From positions 1 through 7,584 of the forward strand of contig NZ_CABMQJ010000077.1 in assembly GCF_902388705.1 (NCBI RefSeq): a stretch of DNA of 7,584 nucleotides, in the 5' to 3' direction. A model generated the notes under the pieces. It was not told where the DNA came from, ran no database searches, and was given only the letters and a program-made list of their open reading frames with translations. This stretch comes from an uncultured Alistipes sp. Its GTDB lineage: Bacteria; Bacteroidota; Bacteroidia; Bacteroidales; Rikenellaceae. Numbering within the stretch: position 1 is the stretch's first letter; every line of letters starts with the position of its first letter. Positions 1-5,639 of this stretch are shown here, one piece after another. The translations under genes were made by a program, and so were the position numbers.

Positions 1-1053
1 GGCATCGACAAACCCGACGTGCGGTTCGTCGTCCATTACAGCATGTGCGACTCGCTCGAAGGCTACTATCAGGAGGCCGGCCGCGCGGGACGCGACGGTG
101 GACGCAGCTACGCCCTGCTGCTGGCCGCCCCGGACGACGGCGAGCGCATCGTGCGGCGCTTCGAACAGGAGTTCCCGCCGCTCGAAAAAATCAAGGACAT
201 CTACGAACGGGTATGCTCCTACCTGCAGGTCGGCATCGGCGACGGCGCCCAGGCGTCATTCCTGTTCAACATCCACGACTTCTGCGCCCGCGAACACCTC
301 TGGTCAGGCACGGTGGTGAGCGCCCTGAAACTGTTGCAGCAGAACGGCTACATGACGCTGACCGACGCACAGGATAACCCGGCGCGGATTATGTTCTGCG
401 TGAGCCGCGACGATTTGTACAAACTCCGCGTGCAGCGCGACGAGCTGGACCATTTCATCCGCACGCTGCTGCGGCTCTACAACGGTGTTTTCACCGAGTT
501 CCGCCAAATCGACGAGGGCGAAATAGCCACCTGGAGCGGCTACACCGTACAACGGGTCAAGGAGTTGCTCAAACGGCTCTGGCAGCTGCGCGTAATCCGC
601 TACGTACCCTCGAACCGCTCGCCGATTCTCTTCATGGACGAGGAGCGGCTGCCGCGCGCCGACCTCTATATCGCCCCGGAAACCTACAAACGGCGGCAGG
701 AGCTGATGCGCGAGCGCTTCGAACACATGCTCTCCTATGCCGCGAACGAAACCCGCTGCCGCAGCGCCGTGCTCGAGGAGTATTTCGGCGAGGGAGAACC
801 CCAGCCCTGCGGCGTATGCGACATCTGCCTGGCGCGCAAGCGCGCCGAAAAACGGCAGCAGGCAGGCACAGGAGAAGCAATCGCCGGGCTGCGCGAAAAA
901 CTGCTGGAGCGGCTGGCGCAGGGGACGGCCGACCCGCGTGAACTCACGGCGGAATTTCCCGGCGACGTGCGGCTCGTCGGCCGGGCGCTGCGCGAGTTGC
1001 TCGACGAGGGAGTGCTCCGTACGGACAAAGACGGGAAAATAGGACGTAAATAG
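1..1053 (+). CDS. recQ: RecQ-family ATP-dependent DNA helicase, 3' part
   Basis: This is the C-terminal 350 residues of a RecQ-type 3'-5' DNA helicase, which unwinds forked or recombining DNA during repair. The reading frame is open from base 1, so the gene starts outside the window and the ATG at 19 is internal. Counting from base 1, helicase motif V (GIDKPDVRF) is at residues 1-9. Motif VI (QEAGRAGRDG) is at 24-33 and carries the arginine finger. A zinc site follows as Cys253-x16-Cys270-x2-Cys273-x2-Cys276, the same spacing as in E. coli RecQ. About 220 residues separate motif VI from the first cysteine, against roughly 60 in E. coli, so an extra helical, probably winged-helix segment sits between them. 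After the zinc site there are only about 74 residues, resembling a small helix-turn-helix module rather than a clear HRDC domain. The helicase identity is firm; the paralogue is not certain. Confidence 0.95.
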   Translation, partial: GIDKPDVRFVVHYSMCDSLEGYYQEAGRAGRDGGRSYALLLAAPDDGERIVRRFEQEFPPLEKIKDIYERVCSYLQVGIGDGAQASFLFNIHDFCAREHLWSGTVVSALKLLQQNGYMTLTDAQDNPARIMFCVSRDDLYKLRVQRDELDHFIRTLLRLYNGVFTEFRQIDEGEIATWSGYTVQRVKELLKRLWQLRVIRYVPSNRSPILFMDEERLPRADLYIAPETYKRRQELMRERFEHMLSYAANETRCRSAVLEEYFGEGEPQPCGVCDICLARKRAEKRQQAGTGEAIAGLREKLLERLAQGTADPRELTAEFPGDVRLVGRALRELLDEGVLRTDKDGKIGRK

Positions 1054-1092
1054 CCTCCCTGCCGGCAGGCCGGCGCAAAATAGTCGGGAGGC
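1053..1092 (+). other. GC-rich stem-loop after recQ, possible weak terminator
   Basis: GCCTCCC at 1053-1059 can pair with GGGAGGC at 1086-1092. The space between holds a perfect 12-base palindrome, CCTGCCGGCAGG (1058-1069), and two GCCGGC words. No run of T follows directly (only ATTTT a few bases later), so termination of recQ here is plausible but weak. Read-through into the next gene cannot be excluded. Confidence 0.35.
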
Positions 1093-1117
1093 ATGGCATT
1101 TTCCGGAAAAATTTCTG

Positions 1118-1125
1118 TAAATTTG
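1118..1125 (+). promoter_or_regulatory. Bacteroidota -7 promoter box of the exonuclease-rlmI pair
   Basis: TAAATTTG fits the Bacteroidota -7 consensus TAnnTTTG exactly and is followed by CA, as is common. It lies 16 bases before the ATG at 1142, which implies a leader of only about a dozen bases. No good TTTG -33 box is found at the usual distance. Instead a perfect palindrome, TTTTCCGGAAAA, occupies 1099-1110. The promoter would let the exonuclease and methyltransferase genes be expressed apart from recQ. Confidence 0.55.
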
Positions 1126-1141
1126 CAGGAACGTTCGACAC

Positions 1142-1753
1142 ATGACAACGACCAACAACTATACAGATAAAATCAGCAACGAGGAAACCGCAGCGCTTCC
1201 TGCCATTGAATTCAAGGGCGAAATACGCATCATCGAGCACGAGCGCGACATCGTTCCGGCCTGCAAATTCCTGATGAAACAATCCGTCGTCGGCTTCGAC
1301 ACCGAAACTCGCCCCTCGTTCCGCCCGGGCGTGACCTTCCGCGTGTCGCTGCTGCAGCTCTCGACGCCGCAGCTCTGCTTCCTGTTCCGGCTGAACAGGA
1401 TTCCGCTGGCCAAGCCGCTCCTGCAGGTGCTCGAAAGCAAAGAGATCCTGAAAATCGGCGCTGACGTCGCGGGCGACCTGCGCTCGCTGCGCCAAATCCG
1501 CCACTTCCGCGACGGCGGATTCGTCGACCTGCAAACCATCGCCCCCGAATGGGGCATCGGGGAGAAGAGCCTGCGCAAACTCTCGGCCATCGTGCTGGGG
1601 CAGCGCGTGTCGAAAGCCCAGCGGTTGAGCAACTGGGAAGCAACGACGCTCACCGACAAACAGAAACTGTACGCCGCGACCGACGCGTGGGTCTGCACGG
1701 CGATCTACGACCGACTGCTCCACACCCCTAAAATCAAACGCCCCACTACATGA
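1142..1753 (+). CDS. DEDDy-type 3'-5' exonuclease domain protein (RNase D / WRN-exonuclease-like)
   Basis: This 203-residue protein is a stand-alone DnaQ-superfamily 3'-5' exonuclease that should remove nucleotides from RNA or DNA 3' ends using two metal ions. All four acidic residues and the tyrosine are visible: Asp53 and Glu55 in FDTET (motif I), Asp112 in the KIGADVAGDL stretch (motif II), and Tyr177-x3-Asp181 in YAATD (motif III, DEDDy class). It has no HRDC or helicase domain, so it is shorter than RNase D or WRN and is essentially the catalytic domain with a roughly 30-residue polar N-terminal arm. The ATG at 1142 fits the promoter box just upstream. Its stop codon overlaps the start of the rRNA methyltransferase gene (ATGA, 1750-1753), so the two are probably translationally coupled. 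That hints at an RNA-related substrate, but whether RNA or DNA is used cannot be read from the sequence. Confidence 0.9.
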   Translation: MTTTNNYTDKISNEETAALPAIEFKGEIRIIEHERDIVPACKFLMKQSVVGFDTETRPSFRPGVTFRVSLLQLSTPQLCFLFRLNRIPLAKPLLQVLESKEILKIGADVAGDLRSLRQIRHFRDGGFVDLQTIAPEWGIGEKSLRKLSAIVLGQRVSKAQRLSNWEATTLTDKQKLYAATDAWVCTAIYDRLLHTPKIKRPTT

Positions 1754-2949
1754 CACCCCAAATCTACCTGCGCAAAGGCAAGGAAGAATCGCTGATGCGC
1801 CGCCACCCGTGGATATTCTCGGGGGCTATCGACTACATAAAGGCCGAAGAAGAGTCCCAAATCGCCGAGGGCGTCCTGGTCGAGGTTTACACCCGTTCGG
1901 GCGAATTCATCGCACAGGGACATTACCAGATCGGTTCGATCGCCGTACGGGTGCTCTCGTTCGAGCAGGAGCCCATCGACCAGGCGTGGTGGAACCGGCG
2001 CATCTCCATCGCATACGACGTACGGCGCACGCTCGGCCTCACGGACAACCCCGACACCAACTGCTACCGCCTCGTACACGGCGAGGGCGACGCACTCCCG
2101 GGATTGGTGGTGGACATCTACGACACGGTGGCCGTCATCCAGTGCCATTCGGTCGGCATGTACCATGCGCGCATGGAAATTGCCAAAGCCGTTCTGGCGA
2201 CGTACGGCGAGCGGCTCACGGCCATCTACGACAAGAGTTCGCAGACCGTGCCGTTCAATGCGAAGCTGGGTGCCGTGGACGGTTACCTGTGGGGCACGTC
2301 CGACCATGCGTCGCACGTGGTGACGGAGAACGGCGAAAAATTCCTCGTAAACTGGGAAAAGGGCCAGAAAACGGGGTTCTTCCTCGACCAGCGCGAAAAC
2401 CGCGAACTGGTGAAACGCTATGCGAAAGGCCGCACGGTACTCAACACGTTCTGCTATACGGGCGGTTTCTCGGTCTACGCCATGGCCGGGGGCGCCGAGA
2501 AAGTCTGCTCGGTGGATTCGTCGGAGCGCGCCGTAGTGCTCGCCACGGAGAACATGGTGCTCAACTTCGGGCAGAACGCCAACTTCACCGAAACGGCGGC
2601 CGACGCCGTGGAGTACCTCAAGAACATCGACGACAAATACGACCTGATAATCCTCGACCCGCCGGCTTTCGCCAAACACCACAAGGTGCTGGGCAACGCC
2701 CTGCAGGGCTACAAGCGGCTGAACGCCAGGGCCCTGTCGCAAATCAAGCCCGGCGGAATCCTCTTCACGTTCTCCTGCTCGCAGGCCGTGTCCAAAGAGC
2801 TGTTCCGCACCACGGTTTTCTCGGCGGCAGCCATCGCGGGGCGCAACGTGCGCATCCTGCACCAGCTGACACAGCCCGCCGACCATCCCATCAGCATTTA
2901 CCATCCCGAGGGGGAGTACCTCAAGGGACTGGTGCTTTACGTCGAGTAA
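1750..2949 (+). CDS. rlmI: Class I SAM-dependent rRNA cytosine-C5 methyltransferase, RlmI family
   Basis: This 399-residue protein has the full RlmI layout (COG1092): an N-terminal PUA-like RNA-binding domain (about 1-75), a linking domain (about 90-190) and a Rossmann methyltransferase domain. RlmI in E. coli makes 5-methylcytosine at position 1962 of 23S rRNA. Visible motifs are KTGFFLDQRENR just before the SAM fold, the SAM-binding loop around LNTFCYTGG (231-239), the acidic strand end CSVDSS, the motif DPPAFA at 303-308, and FSCSQ at 341-345. Cys343 in the last is the expected nucleophile. Length and domain order match the family, so the gene looks intact. Its ATG is inside the preceding stop codon (4-base overlap), and a strong terminator begins 19 bases after its own stop. 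The family is certain; the exact modified base is inferred from the E. coli member. Confidence 0.92.
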   Translation: MTPQIYLRKGKEESLMRRHPWIFSGAIDYIKAEEESQIAEGVLVEVYTRSGEFIAQGHYQIGSIAVRVLSFEQEPIDQAWWNRRISIAYDVRRTLGLTDNPDTNCYRLVHGEGDALPGLVVDIYDTVAVIQCHSVGMYHARMEIAKAVLATYGERLTAIYDKSSQTVPFNAKLGAVDGYLWGTSDHASHVVTENGEKFLVNWEKGQKTGFFLDQRENRELVKRYAKGRTVLNTFCYTGGFSVYAMAGGAEKVCSVDSSERAVVLATENMVLNFGQNANFTETAADAVEYLKNIDDKYDLIILDPPAFAKHHKVLGNALQGYKRLNARALSQIKPGGILFTFSCSQAVSKELFRTTVFSAAAIAGRNVRILHQLTQPADHPISIYHPEGEYLKGLVLYVE

Positions 2950-2967
2950 ATTTTTCGAAAAAACAGC

Positions 2968-2993
2968 AAAGGCGAACCCGCGGGTTCGCCTTT
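2968..2993 (+). terminator. Perfectly palindromic intrinsic terminator after rlmI
   Basis: The 26 bases form an exact palindrome whose left half is AAAGGCGAACCCG. As RNA it gives a GC-rich stem of about 11 base pairs with a tight CGCG-type loop, bordered by A's and T's (TTTCCCATTTT downstream). It ends the exonuclease-rlmI unit and, being symmetric, could act in either direction. The U-run is short and broken by CCC, so its strength is moderate. Confidence 0.75.
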
Positions 2994-3267
2994 CCCATTT
3001 TCCGCGCATGTGCCGCCTTTTGCGTCCGGTAGCTTCCGGAGCCGAAACAATATGCCGCCGGGATGGACGGGAATCAGGCCGGGTAAAGCGTGCGAACGGG
3101 ACACCACGGCAGGCCCGGCAGGCAAAACGGACGGGAAGTGCCGGGCTGCCGGAACAGACAGGGCGAGCGGACGGAACGAGCGGCGAGGCCGGGCAAGCAA
3201 AGCCGGGACGGAGCGGCCGACAGAACGAACAGGAAAGAGCCTCCCTGTACGCCCGCGCCCACTCCGC
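2994..3267 (+). other. Gene-free, T-depleted spacer upstream of the HxlR gene
   Basis: I find no supported gene here. From 3061 to 3240 the plus strand has only 6 T in 180 bases, and 3181-3240 has none, while it is rich in GCCGGG, GGCAGG and GGACGG words. This keeps reading frames open by chance: the HxlR frame stays open back to 3008 even though the protein surely starts at 3410. The composition resembles the repeat array downstream of the HxlR gene, but I see no clean repeat unit here. The promoter of the regulator begins at its right edge. Confidence 0.6.
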
Positions 3268-3299
3268 GTTGGTTACTTTCGGAAAGTTTATTACTTTTG
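3268..3299 (+). promoter_or_regulatory. Bacteroidota promoter of the HxlR-family gene with palindromic spacer
   Basis: TACTTTTG at 3292-3299 matches the -7 consensus TAnnTTTG and is followed by CA. GTTGG at 3268-3272 sits at the right distance (about 19-20 bases) to serve as the -33 element. The spacer contains ACTTTCGGAAAGT (3275-3287), a palindrome with a central G, well placed to be an operator. Transcription would start near 3306, giving a leader of about 100 bases. Confidence 0.65.
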
Positions 3300-3409
3300 C
3301 ATACGGCAGAGGCGGAATTACACGACGACGCCTGCTGAAAAACAAGCCGGAAACGCCGGGAACCGGAACAGGGCCGGCATCCGGAATTGCAAAACAGAAG
3401 ATTTACGCA
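3300..3409 (+). other. Leader of the HxlR gene with a cluster of CCGG words
   Basis: About 100 untranslated bases separate the promoter from the ATG. The word CCGG occurs five times in 38 bases (3347, 3356, 3363, 3374 and 3381), partly in a GGAAAC/GGAAC setting like that of the downstream repeats. I recognise no riboswitch. Just before the ATG the sequence is A-rich (around 3391-3402), as is usual for Bacteroidota start sites without a Shine-Dalgarno sequence. Confidence 0.4.
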
Positions 3410-3775
3410 ATGACAAAGATTGAAAACGACCCGGGGTACGCTGCTTGCCCCATACGCAACATCGTCGACCGCTTCGGCGACAAATGGTCGCTGCTGGTGC
3501 TCTACAACCTGCATACGAACGGATGCATGCGCTTTTCGGCGATACACCGCCAGATGACCGACATTTCGCAGAAGATGCTCACCTCGACCCTGCGGCGGCT
3601 GGAACAGGACGGACTGCTCTCGCGCAAGGCCTATCCCGAAGTGCCGCCGCGCGTCGAATACACCCTCACGCCCCGCGGCGAATCGCTCATGCCCCATCTC
3701 GTATCGTTGATAGGCTGGGCGCTGGAGAACTTCGACGCGATTCTCCGGGATCGCAATACGAACCGGAAAGCATAG
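3410..3775 (+). CDS. HxlR-family winged helix-turn-helix transcriptional regulator
   Basis: This 121-residue protein matches the whole HxlR (MarR-like) family pattern: an N-terminal CPIRNIVDRFGDKWSLLVL, then RFSAIHRQ, the recognition-helix region SQKMLTSTLRRLEQDGLLSR, the wing YPEVPPRVEYTLT, and a C-terminal dimer helix ending near W-ALENF. Such dimers bind operators, often near their own gene. Cys13 is at the position used by redox- and electrophile-sensing relatives (Cys6 of YodB, Cys14 of HypR), and a second cysteine is Cys39, so sensing of quinones, aldehydes or disulfide stress is possible but unproven. The frame is open back to 3008, but the ATG at 3410 gives exactly the family length and follows a promoter and an A-rich start region; the upstream extension is T-poor non-coding DNA. 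There is no neighbouring enzyme gene to suggest a target. The 3' side runs straight into the repeat array. Confidence 0.92.
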   Translation: MTKIENDPGYAACPIRNIVDRFGDKWSLLVLYNLHTNGCMRFSAIHRQMTDISQKMLTSTLRRLEQDGLLSRKAYPEVPPRVEYTLTPRGESLMPHLVSLIGWALENFDAILRDRNTNRKA

Positions 3776-3865
3776 TCCCGCCAGGCCCGACCCGCCGAAG
3801 CCCCGGCGGCGACAAAATACACGGCGGAAAACCAGCGCCAGAAACCCGCAGCATACGCCCGACTA
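3776..3865 (+). repeat. Degenerate copy at the left end of the tandem array
   Basis: After the stop codon a 6-base GC stem (CCGCCG 3792-3797, CGGCGG 3804-3809) is followed by a decayed repeat unit. GGCGGAAAACCAGCG and GAAACCCGCAGC resemble the array, and its last 15 bases, GCATACGCCCGACTA (3851-3865), are identical to the end of copy 4 in the array. I see no terminator for the HxlR gene here. Confidence 0.55.
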
Positions 3866-4530
3866 CAAGAACCCTGCGGCGGGAAACCAGCGGCAGGAAA
3901 CCCGGCGACAAAAGCCGACAGGCAGGAACCCGGCAGCAAACGCTCAACGGCAAGAACCCTGCGGCGGAAAACCAGCGGCAGGAAACCCGGCGACAAAAGC
4001 CGACAGGCAGGAACCCGGCAGCAAACGCTCAACGACAAGAACCCTGCGGCAGGAAACCTGCGGCGGAAAAGCCGACAACAAAAACCGACAGCAGGAACCC
4101 GGCAGCAAACGCTCAACGGCAAGAACCCTGCGGCGGGAAACCAGCGGCAGGAAACCCGGCGACAAAAGCCGACAGGCAGGAACCCGGCAGCATACGCCCG
4201 ACTACAAGAACCCTGCGGCAGGAAACCCAGCGACAAAAACCGACAGGCAGGAATCCGGCAGCAAACGCTCAACGACAAGAACCCTGCAGCGGGAAACCAG
4301 CGGCAGGAAACCCGGCGACAAAAACCGACAGGCAGGAACCCGGCAGCAAACGCTCAACGACAAGAACCCTGCAGCGGGAAACCAGCGGCAGGAAACCCGG
4401 CGACAAAAACCGACAGGCAGGAACCCGGCAGCAAACGCTCAACGACAAGAACCCTGCGGTGGGAAACCAGCGGCGGGAAACCCGGCGACAAAAGCCGACA
4501 AGCAGGAATCCGGCAGCAACCGTCCGACGA
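3866..4530 (+). repeat. Minisatellite: eight tandem copies of an ~85-bp, T-depleted unit
   Basis: Each copy begins CAAGAACCCTGC. Copies start at 3866, 3951, 4036, 4120, 4205, 4276, 4361 and 4446, giving lengths of 85, 85, 84, 85, 71, 85, 85 and 85. Copies 6 and 7 are identical. Copy 5 lacks 14 bases, the size of an inner subrepeat (GCGGCGGGAAACCA followed by GCGGCAGGAAACCC). Units end in one of two main variants: GCAAACGCTCAACG plus A or G in six copies, GCATACGCCCGACTA in copy 4; copy 8 is divergent. Copy 2 has only 2 T in 85 bases, so none of TAA, TAG or TGA occurs and long reading frames exist by chance. Because 85 is not a multiple of 3, a fixed frame would encode a different peptide in each successive copy, which argues against coding. 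There are no unique spacers, so it is not CRISPR. It probably lies in the 3' transcript of the HxlR gene. Confidence 0.9.
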
Positions 4531-4674
4531 CCGTCCCCGTAAAAAACCGGTGACCGGAAACCTGATGATAGGGCGGGCCCCGTGCTCAACCCTCACTCCG
4601 GCTGCGGAATGTATTGCGGCTCCGGCCGTCAACGGGGTTTGGGCACACATTCCGGGACATCGTCCCCGCCGAAT
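4531..4674. other. Gene-free spacer between the repeat array and the terminator
   Basis: About 140 bases with no supported gene. The first part repeats CCGTCC and ACCGG words from the last, diverged repeat copy; then the composition returns to normal with ordinary T content. No promoter box is recognisable on either strand. Confidence 0.5.
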
Positions 4675-4701
4675 AAAAAAAGTCCCGAACGGGACTTTTT
4701 T
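4675..4701. terminator. Strong bidirectional intrinsic terminator between converging units
   Basis: Seven A's lead into AGTCCC (4681-4686), a GAAC loop, GGGACT (4691-4696) and a run of T's to 4701. The stem reads nearly the same on both strands with a U-run on each side. It closes the minus-strand secreted-protein gene, whose stop codon (4704-4702) directly abuts it, and is the first convincing terminator for plus-strand transcripts from the HxlR promoter. Confidence 0.92.
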
Positions 4702-5559
4702 CTATTTCACTTTTTCATAAACGTAGACCTCGTGCAGCTCGCTGTCGTAACCGGGATAGAAACCCTTGACCATTCCCAGCACGATGCGGGAGCCCCGGTT
4801 CGCCAGCACCAGCAACTCGTCCGTGGCCGGATCGATGGTCAGCCCCTCGATTTCGCCGGCCCGTTTGAAGTCGTCCATCTCCCGGAACGGCAGCACCGTG
4901 GTATAACTCTTCCCGTCACGCAAATCGGCAATGTAGATATTGTCCGGTTCGTCGAGGTCGGCATCGCCGTCGTCGGCCGATATCAGCATCCGCCCGTCGA
5001 CCATGAAAATCCCCTGCTGCCACTGCGGCACCGGCCGCAAATGCACTTTACGAACGTATTTCCCCGTCGCCAGGTCATAGCCGTAGAGATAACGCCCGTC
5101 GACCCAGTCGGCCATCCAGACCATGTCGCCGTCACGGTCGACCGCCAGTCCGCACACTTCGACCTGTCCCGAGTCGGGCGCCCAGTCGATCGAGCGCTTC
5201 CACTTCAGGTTGTCGGCATCGTACACAGCGACCTGGATGTTCTCGCCCTTGCCGTCGATGAATGTCTCGATGCCCGCGTAAATCTCCCCGTTCCAGACGT
5301 CGATGTCGCCGAGATGGTTGGCGGCAAGCGGCAGCCCTTCGAACGGATGTTCGTTTTTGGCGACCAGCCGCCCCTGCTTGTCGTACTTGTAGAGTACGGT
5401 GCTGCCCGAAACATAGTAGTAGTTCGAATCGGCCGCAATCCCCTGCCGGCCGTCCACCGGGAAAACCCGCTTGAGGCGGTACTCATCACCGAGCTCCTGC
5501 GCCCGGAGTGCCGTGCCCGCAGCGAGCAGGGCCAGCACCAGAAAGATTCGTTTCATCAT
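4702..5559 (-). CDS. Secreted predicted beta-propeller protein of unknown function
   Basis: The 285-residue product starts with a signal peptide: a basic MMKR, a hydrophobic IFLVLALLAAG and a likely signal peptidase I site after ALRAQ, so it should be exported to the periplasm or beyond. The mature part is a chain of beta-strand repeats with blade-like turns (YYYVSGSTVLYKYDKQGRLV, DVWNGEIYAG, GLAVDRDGDMVWMAD, YGYDLATGKYV, GLTIDPATDELLVLANRG), as in YncE, SMP-30 or quinoprotein-like beta-propellers. An acidic stretch, DDGDADLDEPDN, could bind a metal. I recognise no catalytic signature, so it may be a binding or sensor protein. The frame is open up to 5718, but that extension lacks a signal peptide and runs through a hairpin, so I choose the ATG at 5559; the adjacent ATG at 5556 is equally possible. 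It lies downstream of yidC on the same strand and ends at a strong terminator. Confidence 0.8.
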   Translation of the reverse strand: MMKRIFLVLALLAAGTALRAQELGDEYRLKRVFPVDGRQGIAADSNYYYVSGSTVLYKYDKQGRLVAKNEHPFEGLPLAANHLGDIDVWNGEIYAGIETFIDGKGENIQVAVYDADNLKWKRSIDWAPDSGQVEVCGLAVDRDGDMVWMADWVDGRYLYGYDLATGKYVRKVHLRPVPQWQQGIFMVDGRMLISADDGDADLDEPDNIYIADLRDGKSYTTVLPFREMDDFKRAGEIEGLTIDPATDELLVLANRGSRIVLGMVKGFYPGYDSELHEVYVYEKVK

Positions 5560-5588
5560 ATCGGTAAAGATTTTACACAGCTCCCGTA

Positions 5589-5639
5589 CAAAAACAGGGC
5601 CGGAGCGGGAAACCTGCGTAAGCAGCCCCTGCTCCGGCC
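5589..5639 (-). terminator. Large hairpin with U-run downstream of yidC
   Basis: GGCCGGAGC (5598-5606) pairs with GCTCCGGCC (5631-5639); inside, GGG pairs with CCC and CTGC with GCAG around a 4-base loop. On the minus strand the stem is followed by CTG and then TTTTT (5594-5590). This is a good intrinsic terminator 168 bases after the yidC stop codon. It ends only about 30 bases before the start of the secreted-protein gene, so it could instead act as an attenuator. Confidence 0.75.

Noticed and set aside
1058..1069. Operator or attachment site at the palindrome CCTGCCGGCAGG
   Set aside because: It lies inside a larger stem-loop just after a stop codon, and there are no mobile-element genes or flanking duplications.
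1705..3345. 546-codon minus-strand open frame opposite rlmI
   Set aside because: It is the antisense shadow of a well-recognised methyltransferase gene and of a terminator, in GC-rich DNA.
3008..3409. N-terminal extension of the HxlR protein
   Set aside because: It is low-complexity, T-poor sequence with no domain, contains the promoter, and would double the usual family length.
3631..4278. Minus-strand Cys/Gly/Phe-rich repeat protein
   Set aside because: It covers the end of the HxlR gene antisense and the repeats in shifting frames, with no start signal or domain.
3866..4530. CRISPR array
   Set aside because: The copies are contiguous 71-85 bp units without unique spacers, and there are no cas genes in the window.
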